From Donghicola mangrovi (GTDB lineage: Bacteria > Pseudomonadota > Alphaproteobacteria > Rhodobacterales > Rhodobacteraceae): a DNA stretch of 64,000 nt. Made by a program: the position numbers and the translations under genes. Shown here piece after piece: positions 22,176 to 30,562 of this stretch. The notes under the pieces are model-generated. The model had not been told where the DNA came from and did not search any database. It saw only the letters and a list, made by a program, of their open reading frames with translations. The stretch spans positions 19,127 through 83,126 of the forward strand of contig NZ_JABCJE010000014.1 of the NCBI RefSeq assembly GCF_013377535.1, written 5' to 3'. Positions within the stretch are counted from its first letter, which is position 1. Each line of letters opens with the position of its first letter.

Positions 22176-22553
22176 TCAGGCCCTCCGGGCCACTGGAGGG
22201 TCACGCGCAGACTGGATCTCGCGTTGATGGGACGGAGGCAGGTGCAGCGCCATCGGGCGGACCCGGCGCGCGTGCGCGAAGGGAACCCGGTCCTGCACCT
22301 GTCCGGGCAGGGAGACATCCGCCACGCCCAGGCAAGCCCCGCAATGCGCGCAGGTCCGGCCCTGCGGGTCGACGGCATTGCCATCGCGGTCCAGCGTCAG
22401 CGTTTCCGCACCGCTTTTGCCACAGATGACGAGCGTCACCTGCCCCGCCGCCGCGATCTCGTGCGCGGTCCGCAGGTAGCCGCCAACCCCCGCCCCAAGC
22501 ATGAGGCTCAGGACGAGGACCAGGGACAACAGGAGGGACGAACAACGTGTCAT
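22176..22553 (-). CDS. nosC: NosC-like small protein with CxxCxxC motif
   Basis: A 125-residue protein: N-terminal hydrophobic segment (LLLSLVLVLSLMLGAGVGGYL), then C-A-H-C-G-A-C, a CxxCxxC motif. In Paracoccus a small CxxCxxC protein, NosC, precedes nosR, which supports the name. Function is unknown; metal or redox binding is plausible. It is the first gene of the nos operon here and is preceded by an FNR-type box. Confidence 0.75.
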   Translation of the reverse strand: MTRCSSLLLSLVLVLSLMLGAGVGGYLRTAHEIAAAGQVTLVICGKSGAETLTLDRDGNAVDPQGRTCAHCGACLGVADVSLPGQVQDRVPFAHARRVRPMALHLPPSHQREIQSARDPPVARRA

Positions 22554-22587
22554 GCGATTTGGTTAATCGCGGGCGACTCGCGCAGCC

Positions 22588-22601
22588 TTGACGAAAGTCA
22601 T
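22588..22601. promoter_or_regulatory. FNR/NNR-type box upstream of nosC
   Basis: TTGACGAAAGTCAT matches the FNR dyad in 9 of 10 half-site positions of the TTGAC/GTCAA form. Its centre is 41.5 bp from the nosC ATG. The remnant IS5-type element begins 7 bp farther upstream, so little native promoter remains beyond it. Confidence 0.75.
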
Positions 22602-22608
22602 GCGGACC

Positions 22609-23469
22609 GGCTCTGTTGGATAAATCAGCTGGCGAGCGCAATCCCCCTTTCCCCGGGCACACCTATCCTGCGGCCACGGTCATCGGGATGCCGAGTGCCG
22701 TGAAGCGGTTGAGGACCGCCACCCGGATCCGGACCTCCGCCACCTGGCGGTCGAATTCCCGGGACATCAGCCGCTGGCCGAGCAGCTTCACGCAGTTCAT
22801 TTTCGTCTCGACCCTGCTGCGCCGGTGGTACCCGCTCCAGTTCCGCCAGAGTGCCCGGCCCAAGTGCTTCGATGCTCGCAGGTTCTCGTTGCGTGCGCGA
22901 GTTCCTGCCGTGTCCGGCTTCCAAGGCCGGGCATTTCGACGGGGTGGAATGATCGCTGCTGCTCCACGGGCCGCAATGGCATCGTGGCAGGCGCGTGTGT
23001 CGTAGGCACCGTCAGCCGTGACAGTGGCGATGTCCTCGTTCGCCGAGATCTGGGCGAGAAGGTTCGGCAGCATCGGGGCGTCGCCGACATTGCTTGAGGT
23101 GACCTCGACCGCCCAGATCTCCAGCGTTTCCTCATCAATTCCAAGGTGGATCTTGCGCCATACGCGCCGCTTGGAGCCGCCATGCTTGCGCGCGTGCCAC
23201 TCGCCTTCACCTTCCACCTTGATGCCGGTGCTATCGACGAGCAGGTGAATCGCCCCTTGGAGCCGCGATATGGGATAGTCACGTCCAAGGTCTTCTGCCG
23301 CCGGGACAGGGTGCTGAAGTCCGGCACGGCCCATCCGAGTCCGGACAGCTCCAGTAGGCTCGCCACGAATCCAGTCGTTTGCCGGAGTGGCAGGCCGAGC
23401 AACACCTTGATGGTAAGACAGGCCTGGATCGTCGCGTCGCTGTATGCCTGCGATAGTGTCCGAGGTGTT
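22609..23469 (-). mobile_element. Remnant of an IS5-family insertion sequence
   Basis: The left end, GGCTCTGTTGGATAAATC, is typical of IS5-group termini. The element carries a broken transposase and is cut at its 5' side by the IS256-type element beginning near 23470. The matching right end is not visible. It abuts the nosC promoter. Confidence 0.75.
22663..23469 (-). pseudogene. IS5-family transposase, truncated and frameshifted
   Basis: Two frames together give an IS5-type DDE transposase. The upstream part reads LSQAYSDATIQACLTIKV...WAVPDFSTLSRRQKTLDV in one frame; near 23260 it shifts to a second frame reading LLVDSTGIKVEGEGEWHARKHGG, TADGAYDTRACHDAIAARG and RSRVETKMNCVKLLG. The first acidic residue (VDST), the second (TADGAYD) and the Glu (RVETK) are present. 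The N-terminus is missing, removed at the IS256 junction. Confidence 0.85.
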
Positions 23470-24810
23470 GGTGTAATTTCGACGCCGCCGACGGTGTGAC
23501 CCCGGGTGGCCATCGAGGTGTAGGATTGAGGTGGAGTTTCGACGCTTCAACCTGAACCATACGGAGACCCCGATGACCAAGACCAACATGGACCTGTCCG
23601 AGCTCATGGCCAAGCATGACTAGGGCGATTTACTGCGCAGCATCGCCGAGGCGGTACTGCAACTGATCATGGAGGCCGACGTGGATGGCCTGATCGGTGC
23701 CGGGCGGCACGAACGCAGCGGCGAACGGACCACATGGAGGAACGGCTACCGCGATCGCGCGCTCGACACCCGCCTGGGCACGCTGAACCTGCGCGTGCCG
23801 AAGCTGCGGCAGGGCAGCTATTTCCCCGGCTTCCTCGAGGCCAGGAAGACCTCGGAACAGGCGCTGGTGGCTGTCATCCAGGAGGCATGGATCGGCGGCG
23901 TCTCCACCCGCCGCGTCGATGAACTGGTGCAGGCCATGGGCCTGTCTGGCATCTCGAAGAGCACCGTGTCGAAGCTTTGCAAGGACATAGACGAGCGGGT
24001 CGGCGAGTTCCTGAACCGCCCTCTGACCGGCGAATGGCCCTACGTTTGGCTCGACGCGACCTACCTCAAGGTTCGCCAAGGCGGTCGCATCGTGCCGGTC
24101 GCGGCCATAATCGCTGTCGCCGCCAACACCGAGGGCCGGAGGGAGATCATCGGCCTTGGCATTGGACCCTCCGAGGCCGAGACGTTCTGGACCGAGTTTC
24201 TGCGGTCCCTGAAGGCCCGGGGCCTCGGTGGTGTGCGGCTGGTCATCAGCGACGCGCACACAGGGCTCAGGGCGGCAATCTCGCGGGTGTTCGAGGCAAC
24301 GTGGCAGCGGTGCCGCGTTCATTGGATGCGGAACGCCCTGGCGCATGTTTCCCGCGGCCAGCATACCGTCGTGGCCGCCGCGATCCGGCAGGCTTTCGAC
24401 CAACCTGATCGCACCCACGCTGGCGAGATCTGGCACAAGGTCGCGGAGCAATTGCGCCCCCGCTGGTCCAAGCTCGCTGACCTCATGGACGCCAGCGAGC
24501 ACGATGTCCTGGCCTATATGTCCTTTCCCCGGCAGCACCGGACGAAGCTGCACTCGACTAACCCCATCGAGCGGTTGAACAAAGAGGTGAAGCGCCGCGC
24601 CGATGTCGTGGGTATTTTCCCCAACGAAGCGTCCATTACGCGCCTGATCGGCGCCGTCCTCTTCGAACAGAACGACGAATGGCAGACCGCCAGCCGCTAC
24701 ATGATGGTCGAAGCCTTCGCCCAGATCGACAAGGAGGAGATCGACCCCATTCTCAGCATTACCACGAAAGCCGCCTGATCATGCCCTCAGGCCACCCGGG
24801 AAATTACACC
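23470..24810 (+). mobile_element. IS256-family insertion sequence
   Basis: Ends share the inverted sequence GGTGTAATTTC (left, 23470) and GAAATTACACC (right, to 24810). The element holds one transposase reading frame. I see no matching target duplication at the flanks, which differ (IS5 remnant on the left, a protein-coding fragment on the right), so it may sit at a rearrangement junction. Confidence 0.8.
23573..24778 (+). pseudogene. IS256-family transposase with an in-frame amber codon
   Basis: From ATG 23573 the protein begins MTKTNMDLSELMAKHD and meets TAG at 23621-23623, then continues as a complete IS256 transposase (GDLLRSIAEAVLQLIMEAD..., LDATYLKVR, LVISDAHTGL, STNPIERLNKEVKRR with the DDE residues). 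Relatives usually have a Gln or similar codon at this position. Reinitiation at ATG 23669 would give a 369-residue protein lacking only the first 32 residues, so residual activity cannot be excluded. Confidence 0.85.
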
Positions 24811-24812
24811 TC

Positions 24813-25292
24813 ATTGACGGACGCTATCTGCGGGTGGCACTCAGCAGCTTTATCGCTCCAAACCCGTCCGAAGCCTCGCGCGGCGTTCGGTACCGCTACG
24901 CGTCCCACAACTTACGTTTCCAACTCAATCGCGCTGGCGAGAACGAAGCCCAATTCTTGGCTCGGATCAGCAAGGCAGCCGAACAACCCGATGGTCCTGC
25001 AAGCGACGAGGATGATCTTTGGGACTTCGGTAGCAATCGGCGCCATGTTGGCTCCCTCCATATAGATCAGTTGACGTGTAAGGCTTCAGATCTAGCGCGG
25101 CGCAACTTGCTGGCTGTTCACCCTGTCACCGGATGGTGGAAGTCGAAAAAGCTTCTGTACGAAGGTTTGCCATCTGTGCGCTATGCGCTGATTGTCGAGA
25201 TCGATGCAGGCGAGCTCGAAGCGGAGCTTTATGCGGAGGTTCAGGCTGCAGTTGAAGCACTCATTGCAGCCCAAGCGGTGATTGCGGTCTAG
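24813..25292 (+). pseudogene. C-terminal fragment, probably of an S8 (subtilisin-like) peptidase
   Basis: The open frame starts directly at the IS256 right end without its own start and ends at 25292. The translation (ALSSFIAPNPSEASRGVRYRYASHNLRF, GSLHIDQLTCKASDLARRN, VHPVTGWWKSKK, VRYALIVEID) resembles the C-terminal extension of large bacterial S8 peptidases that are often encoded next to AAA ATPases. The catalytic domain is absent. The assignment is from memory of the family pattern and could be wrong; that it is a truncated gene is clear from the sequence. Confidence 0.5.
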
Positions 25293-25397
25293 GCCGCGCA
25301 GTTGTTCGGGTTGCTTTGAGATAACGCGTTACTGTTCGCCGCAGGACGAAAATGGAAAACGGTAGGGGCGGCTTCATCCCCCCGTGGTGAGGTAACT

Positions 25398-25970
25398 ATG
25401 AAATACTGGAACACTGGGGATGTCGTCGTCGACAGCATTCTTCAGAAACTGGAAGGATTTGGAACTTGGCGCTCAGACAGCTATGCAGAGAGCACGCATC
25501 AGTTGCTGTCCGGTGTCATTCATATTCAAGAGATGCTTCCTGGACTTGTTGCAAGGCACTTTCGATTTCCGAACCTATTTGTCGGCAATGCCCACTTTTC
25601 TGGGTCCCAAGGTTATAGGCGCGAATTGATTGAAGAAATCACGAGCGCCATCGACAAGGGGCTGGTCGCAGCTGCGGCAGATCCTATGCTTGGCCGAGAT
25701 AGCAATCCTGACTTTTCTGATCGGCCAAGAAGCAGAGGTGAGGAGATCCTCGATGCGCTGACAGCCTTTGAGAAAGACCGTGACCAAGCCGCGCTGAGTC
25801 GACTAAAGATGGCCGTCAGTCCAACCGGATTGCAAACGCGTGTGAACACAATTGAAATGCTGATGAATAGGAAGCGGTCGTACGGTAACCAGTCCCCTGA
25901 GGTCGCTTTGCTTTCCGAACTTGGCCGACTGGAGTTCGAGGCACGTGGTTATCATGGGCAGAAGGCATAG
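25398..25970 (+). CDS. Hypothetical protein
   Basis: A 190-residue protein starting MKYWNTGDVVVDSILQKLEG with GTGAGGTAACT upstream as ribosome site. No signal peptide or membrane segment. It is predicted mostly helical, with a charged middle (DRPRSRGEEILDALTAFEKDRDQ). I do not recognise the family. It has lower GC than the nir/nos region and follows the peptidase fragment, so it may be a leftover of the same acquired segment. Confidence 0.55.
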   Translation: MKYWNTGDVVVDSILQKLEGFGTWRSDSYAESTHQLLSGVIHIQEMLPGLVARHFRFPNLFVGNAHFSGSQGYRRELIEEITSAIDKGLVAAAADPMLGRDSNPDFSDRPRSRGEEILDALTAFEKDRDQAALSRLKMAVSPTGLQTRVNTIEMLMNRKRSYGNQSPEVALLSELGRLEFEARGYHGQKA

Positions 25971-26100
25971 CTACCACTTCTTTCTCATTGAGTCGGGTAA
26001 CAGGCAATTGTCGTAGATATCAAAATGCCTGCTCTAGCTATGATCCACGCATCAACTTTCGCTCTCTGGAACCCACCTCGACTGTTCACCCAAATCCATT

Positions 26101-26144
26101 CGCGGCCATCGCAATTCGCCCTTTATCTGATTTGCATGACATGC
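26101..26144. repeat. 44-bp segment repeated at 52601-52644
   Basis: The 44 bases here match 52601-52644 at 41 positions in the same orientation; both copies begin CGCGGCCAT and end TTGCATGACATGC. A second shared block, CCGGCGCCTGCCCCT, follows at different distances (26231 here; about 52660 there). Both look like decayed copies of one plasmid segment. Confidence 0.75.
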
Positions 26145-26322
26145 TGGTCGCAGCTTGCGTTCCGTTCTCAAAGGTTGTCGCTGATCATTTTCCCCTGACC
26201 CTGCGGGTCATTCCTCGCGAGGCAAAAAAACCGGCGCCTGCCCCTCTCCGCTGCGCTTCGCCTCCCGGGCCTTGGCCAGCTGCAAGGTGACCATCATTGC
26301 AACGCAAATTAGGCGAAGAGCA

Positions 26323-26662
26323 ATGACCTCGAACTGCATCATATTCACCTGCACCGGCATCGAAACCGCCAAGGGCGTCGGCTCCGTCTCGACTCTGATC
26401 TTCGATCTCGACAGCAAGGTCGAACCCGTCGCGAGCGCGAACTCGATGGCCCCCACGCACCGTGTCCTCGGCCGCTCACTGCGCGGCAAGCTGGTCGAAT
26501 GTGGCTGCATCTGGAATAAGCAGAATACGGAGACCGGCGCCGACTACTACACGCTGACGATCCGCGACCACGGCTTCAACACCAACCTCGGTAAGGCCGC
26601 GAACCAGGACGAGCTGCCCCTGCAGGCCGCTGTCCCTTTGGGGGCCGAAAGACGCCGGGTGA
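26323..26662 (+). pseudogene. DUF736 family protein, frameshifted near its end
   Basis: From ATG 26323 the product (IIFTCTGIETAKGVGSVSTL, APTHRVLGRSLRGKLVECG, IWNKQNTETGADYYTLTIRD, NLGKAANQDELPLQAAVP) matches the plasmid-associated DUF736 family. At about 26636 one extra T in CCCTTTGGGG shifts the frame; without it the protein would end PWGPKDAG at the TGA 26660-26662, just before a terminator-like hairpin. As it stands, the open frame runs on into the hairpin and the first parS-like site. Function of the family is unknown. Confidence 0.65.
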
Positions 26663-26668
26663 ACCAAC

Positions 26669-26696
26669 GGCTGGCAGCGGTTCTCCTCTGCCAGCC
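26669..26696 (+). terminator. Terminator-like hairpin after the DUF736 remnant
   Basis: A perfect 9-bp stem, GGCTGGCAG / CTGCCAGCC, with a 10-nt loop, followed by CGTTT. It separates the DUF736 remnant from the repA promoter region. Confidence 0.6.
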
Positions 26697-26698
26697 CG

Positions 26699-26712
26699 TT
26701 TACAGCTGTAAA
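26699..26712. promoter_or_regulatory. parS: parS-like palindrome upstream of repA
   Basis: TTTACAGCTGTAAA, a perfect palindrome, lies 150 bp upstream of repA. Identical or near-identical copies are in repB (28237-28252) and at the end of repB (28985-28998). Such palindromes in repABC plasmids are RepB-binding centromere sites. Confidence 0.75.
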
Positions 26713-26861
26713 TTTCGAAGCCAGCGCTGTTTGCGCATATAGTCTCTTCCCACCTCAATAGGCACTATATAGAGGAAAAATCTTGACTTAGCGCTGTGAA
26801 TCACCGCTCTTATCCTCAAGTGGCGCGAAAAAGGCCATATTTTCGAATTTGAGGCAACTAG

Positions 26862-28046
26862 ATGATTCCTGTGACACCACTGGCAAACGAGAAGCCTTCA
26901 GCACTCGCGACAGATATTTCCGAGCGGTTGAATGCTGCTATCCGGGAGCATCTTCTTTCAGCTTTCGCCCCAGATAGCACAAAAGCGCTACGGTCTTTTT
27001 CCGCACCTGAGGCTGCAGAACTCCTCGGGGTCTCCGGTCAGTTCATGCGAAAGCTGCACTCAGAGGGAACCATCCCAGAGCCCGAAGATGTTCGTGGAGG
27101 GCGGCGCTTCTACACGGCGCAAGAGATATGGGATGCACGCGAGATTCTAGAGAAGTCGTCACGCAAGAAAGGGCGCTATCTGCCTCGACGGTCAGGTGAA
27201 GAGAAACTGCAAGTTTGGCAGTTGATGAACTTCAAGGGCGGGTCGAGCAAGAGCACCACGAGCATCCATCTTTCGCATTATTTTGCGCTTCGCGGCTACC
27301 GAGTGTTGGTCGTTGATCTGGATCCCCAGGGGTCTCTCACATCCATGTGCGGCATCAGCCCGGAAATCGAGTTTGATGGGCTGACTGTCTATGACGCGAT
27401 CCGTTACGACGATCCAGTAAGCATGGCCGATGTCGTGGTTCCCACCTACTTCCCCGGGCTTTCGATCGCGCCGTCGCGCCTCATGCTGTCGGAATTCGAG
27501 ACTGAATCTGCCGTCCATTCGAACCCCGACCAGCCGTTCTTTACACGCATCCGAAGCGCATTGTCCCAGGTCGAAGGTGATTTCGACCTCGTCCTGATGG
27601 ACAGCCCACCACAGCTGGGCTTTTTGACCATTGCTGGAATGGCCGCGGCAAGTTCGCTGATCGTCCCGTTGACGCCTTCGATGTTGGATGTTTCGTCGAC
27701 CGCACAGTTCCTCGAACTCGCCGGTGCCTACATGGGGGTGATCGAGGACGCTGGCGCGACTCTACAGTATGATCACTTCAAGTTCCTGATCACGCGGGAC
27801 GAGCCAACGGATGTGCCCTCACAACAGCTGACCTCATTTATGCGTGCGCTTTTCCAAGATCGCGTTATGTCGGCGACCGCTCTCAAGAGCACAGCCATCA
27901 GTGATGCGACCATGCTCAAACAATCCATCTATGAAGTCGTGCGCTCCGAGATGACACGCGCGACCTACGATCGCGCAAAAGGTTCGATGGATGCCGTCGG
28001 CCACGAAGTGGAATTCATGATCCACCAATCATGGGGGCGTAAGTAA
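26862..28046 (+). CDS. repA: RepA, ParA-type partition ATPase of repABC
   Basis: A 394-residue ParA-family protein. An N-terminal winged/HTH-like segment (SAPEAAELLGVSGQFMRKLHSEG) is followed by the deviant Walker A NFKGGSSKSTTS, LVVDLDPQGSLT (Walker A') and LVLMDSPPQLGF (Walker B). In repABC plasmids RepA segregates the plasmid with RepB and parS and represses the operon. The start follows TTGAGGCAACTAG. Its stop overlaps the repB ATG (TAATG). Confidence 0.95.
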   Translation: MIPVTPLANEKPSALATDISERLNAAIREHLLSAFAPDSTKALRSFSAPEAAELLGVSGQFMRKLHSEGTIPEPEDVRGGRRFYTAQEIWDAREILEKSSRKKGRYLPRRSGEEKLQVWQLMNFKGGSSKSTTSIHLSHYFALRGYRVLVVDLDPQGSLTSMCGISPEIEFDGLTVYDAIRYDDPVSMADVVVPTYFPGLSIAPSRLMLSEFETESAVHSNPDQPFFTRIRSALSQVEGDFDLVLMDSPPQLGFLTIAGMAAASSLIVPLTPSMLDVSSTAQFLELAGAYMGVIEDAGATLQYDHFKFLITRDEPTDVPSQQLTSFMRALFQDRVMSATALKSTAISDATMLKQSIYEVVRSEMTRATYDRAKGSMDAVGHEVEFMIHQSWGRK

Positions 28047-29017
28047 TGGCAAGGAAATCACTTCGAGATATGTCGGGGATCGCGAACACTATCGCGCGTT
28101 CCAGCAGCACTTCGACTGAGAAGCCTCCCAAGACAAGTGCACCAGCATTAGGAGCTCTTCAGGGGTCACTGGCGTCTATCCGTGAGATTGATCCCGGTCT
28201 GATCGATGATTGGGGGCCGAAGGATCGATTGGATGAGTTTACAGCTGTAAACGCCGAGGATGACGATGAGGGTTTTGAGGCGCTAAAGAATAGCATCCGC
28301 GAAGGCGGTCAGCAGGTCCCAATCCTCGTTCGGCGCTCCAAGGCTGCCGACGGGCGCTTTGAAGCGATCTATGGCCGCCGCCGTCTGAAAGCGTGCCGAG
28401 AGCTAGGCATCAAGGTGCGTGCAAACGTTCAGGATGTCGATGACGCCACGGCGTTGTTGGCTAAAGGGCTGGAAAATGCAGCACGTCGAAACCTCTCGTT
28501 CTACGAGAAGGCGCGTTTTGCCGAGGCTATTCAAGCAGCGGGTCACGAAAGCGCGACAGTGCGCCAGGTTCTGAATCTTTCCGCCTCAGGGCATTCACAC
28601 CTGACGAAGGTGACGCAGAATGTCCCGTCCAGAGTTGGCGACCTGATAGGTGCAGCACCCAAATCCGGCAGGCCGAGGTGGACAGACCTTGCCGAGCTAT
28701 TCCTCGAACGGAAGCTCTCCGAGAAAGTCGCACTCGACCTGCTGGCCAAGATCAGCGCCTCATTGACGTCTGATGAGCGGTTGGAAGCGCTGATCAAGCA
28801 AGCAAGCAAGCGCGGAACGAAAGCGTCCAGCGGTCCTCGTGAGATTACGCCGATGGACGGTGTCGTCATCAAAGCAGGCCGAGGGAGCGTATCTCTTTCG
28901 GTGAAGAAGTCCGGCACAAGTGCCGAGTTCGCAAACTGGCTTGAGAGCAATCTCGCGGACATCATCAAGAGATCCTACGCCGAATTTACAGATGTAAACT
29001 CGGAGGATGACAAGTGA
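28046..29017 (+). CDS. repB: RepB, ParB-type centromere-binding protein
   Basis: A 323-residue ParB/RepB protein: N-terminal ParB nuclease-like domain (EALKNSIREGGQQVPILVRR, YEAIYGRRRLKACRELG-like segment), then the HTH region (FYEKARFAEAIQAAGHESATVRQVLNLSASGHSHLTKV). It binds parS; two parS-like palindromes are inside its own gene. Translationally coupled to repA. Confidence 0.94.
   Translation: MARKSLRDMSGIANTIARSSSTSTEKPPKTSAPALGALQGSLASIREIDPGLIDDWGPKDRLDEFTAVNAEDDDEGFEALKNSIREGGQQVPILVRRSKAADGRFEAIYGRRRLKACRELGIKVRANVQDVDDATALLAKGLENAARRNLSFYEKARFAEAIQAAGHESATVRQVLNLSASGHSHLTKVTQNVPSRVGDLIGAAPKSGRPRWTDLAELFLERKLSEKVALDLLAKISASLTSDERLEALIKQASKRGTKASSGPREITPMDGVVIKAGRGSVSLSVKKSGTSAEFANWLESNLADIIKRSYAEFTDVNSEDDK
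28237..28252. promoter_or_regulatory. parS: parS-like palindrome within repB
   Basis: GTTTACAGCTGTAAAC, a perfect 16-bp palindrome, the best of the three copies. Confidence 0.75.
28985..28998. promoter_or_regulatory. parS: parS-like palindrome at the repB 3' end
   Basis: TTTACAGATGTAAA, one mismatch pair at the centre, within the last codons of repB. Confidence 0.65.
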
Positions 29018-29044
29018 GGACGAGCAGAAAGGAGGAAAGGTAAA

Positions 29045-29110
29045 CAAAGAAAACCCCCGAAACCGAAGCTTCGAGGGCTGCTGCGCAGAGCGCAGTTCTT
29101 AGATTAGACA
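29045..29110 (-). ncRNA. Counter-transcribed RNA (incompatibility RNA) between repB and repC
   Basis: On the minus strand a promoter is visible: TTGTGT (29144-29139), 17-bp spacer, TAGATT (29121-29116). A rho-independent terminator follows: stem CCCTCGAA (29077-29070) / TTCGGGGG (29061-29054), then TTTTCTTTG. Start near 29110 gives an RNA of about 65 nt, antisense to the repC leader. RepABC plasmids control RepC translation with such an RNA. Confidence 0.8.
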
Positions 29111-29192
29111 CCTAGAATCTAGCAGCCACCGAATCGCCACACAAGAGAAAACGCTTCTGAGCGAACGGGATTTCTTTGTCTGCTGACAAAAC

Positions 29193-30551
29193 ATGGAAAA
29201 ATTCAGTGATGCTCCGTCTGGAGCGACTGAGGCAGGTATGCCTCAGCACGAGAGAAATATGCCCATCGCATGGCAACCCTCAGGCTGGCGTAGAGCCTCC
29301 GCGGGCCTCGCTGCCGCAGAGCAGCTTGCCCATGCCGGTGAACAGATGGCTGTACCCAAAACGCGGGCCTTCGTGGCCGTCAAGCGGGTGGGGGCCTACA
29401 TCGGCCTCAAGGCCGGAGACATGATGCTCCTCGATACGCTTGGGGCCTTTACGCAGGCCCAGGACTGGGAGGAGGGGCAGCGCCCGATCGTCTGGGCATC
29501 GAATGCCTATCTGATGGAGCAGACGGGGTTTTCGCTCTCTGCACTCAAGCGCCACGCACGGCGACTGGCCGAGATCGGCGTGATTTCCTTCCAAGACAGC
29601 CCGAACGGCAAGCGATGGGGCCGTAGGGACGCCGAAGGGCGCATTGTCGAGGCCTACGGCTTCGATTTGTCGCCGCTGTCGGCGCGTGTCGAGGAGTTCG
29701 AGGAGCTCCATGCCGATTTGCAGGTCGAGCGCGAGCTATGTCAGCGCCTGAAGCGTCAGATCACCGTGGCACGCCGTATGATCCGCGCTCGGATCGAGGC
29801 GGCCGTCAGCAGTGCGCTGCGCGGCCCCTGGACGCAATTCACGGGTCTCTTCGAGGAGCTTCTGGAACGGCTTCCGCGCCGTCACGAAGCCTCAGAGCAG
29901 CTTGCACGACTCTTGACTTGGTTCAAGGAGCTTCAGGAGCGCGTCGAGGCTGCCTATCTCAAGGCAACAGAGGTTGTTCAATCTGTGGAAAACACGCCGG
30001 AAACCAAGGAGCAAGTTACCAAGGAGACTCAAAAAATGAACCCCAGGAAGGTCATTTCTGACCCTCATATACTAATTACAAACCAACTTAATCCTGTAAC
30101 TCGTAATTCCTCAGAAAATGAGGAAGTCGCGGCCGTGGTACCCAATTCTCAACCCGAGGACCAAGTTGATAGGGAGTTGGAAGAATGGGTTGCCGATGTG
30201 CGCAAGAAGCGCGCTGCGCTGGATCTGCCCACCGTGATGCAGGCCTGCCCTGAATTCGCATCCTGGGCGCGCAATATGGGCGGGTTCCTGAAGGATTGGG
30301 GCGATCTGCATCGTGTTGCGGGTCAACTCAGGCCGATGATCGGGGTGTCCGACCATGCCTGGAACGTCGCGCAGGACCGTTTGGGCAAACAGGTGGCGAC
30401 AGCAGCGCTAGCGCTTGTCTTCGAGAAGCATTGCGCGGGCGAGGTTGCGTCGCCGGGCGGCTATCTGCGCGGCATGGTAGAAAAGGCCGGGGCAGGGGAG
30501 CTGCATCTCGAGCGCAGCTTCTATGGCAGGCTCAGCGGGCAGGCGGCGTGA
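29193..30551 (+). CDS. repC: RepC, replication initiator of repABC
   Basis: A 452-residue RepC-family protein: winged-helix region (LLDTLGAFTQAQDWEEGQRPIVWASN, LMEQTGFSLSALKRHARRLAEIGVISFQDSPNGKRWGRR), helical middle and conserved C-terminal domain (ACPEFASWARNMGGFLKDWGDLHRVAG, VALVFEKHCAGEVASPGGYLRGMVEKA-like). The origin of repABC plasmids usually lies within repC. Expression should be controlled by the antisense RNA at 29045-29110. It converges on the integrase gene, 11 nt away. Confidence 0.94.
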   Translation: MEKFSDAPSGATEAGMPQHERNMPIAWQPSGWRRASAGLAAAEQLAHAGEQMAVPKTRAFVAVKRVGAYIGLKAGDMMLLDTLGAFTQAQDWEEGQRPIVWASNAYLMEQTGFSLSALKRHARRLAEIGVISFQDSPNGKRWGRRDAEGRIVEAYGFDLSPLSARVEEFEELHADLQVERELCQRLKRQITVARRMIRARIEAAVSSALRGPWTQFTGLFEELLERLPRRHEASEQLARLLTWFKELQERVEAAYLKATEVVQSVENTPETKEQVTKETQKMNPRKVISDPHILITNQLNPVTRNSSENEEVAAVVPNSQPEDQVDRELEEWVADVRKKRAALDLPTVMQACPEFASWARNMGGFLKDWGDLHRVAGQLRPMIGVSDHAWNVAQDRLGKQVATAALALVFEKHCAGEVASPGGYLRGMVEKAGAGELHLERSFYGRLSGQAA

Positions 30552-30562
30552 TGGGGCAGGGG

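Noticed and set aside
19863..22703. A 946-codon plus-strand frame opposite nosR and nosC
   Set aside because: Composition is that of an antisense shadow, with no motif; the minus strand encodes NosR and NosC with full family motifs.
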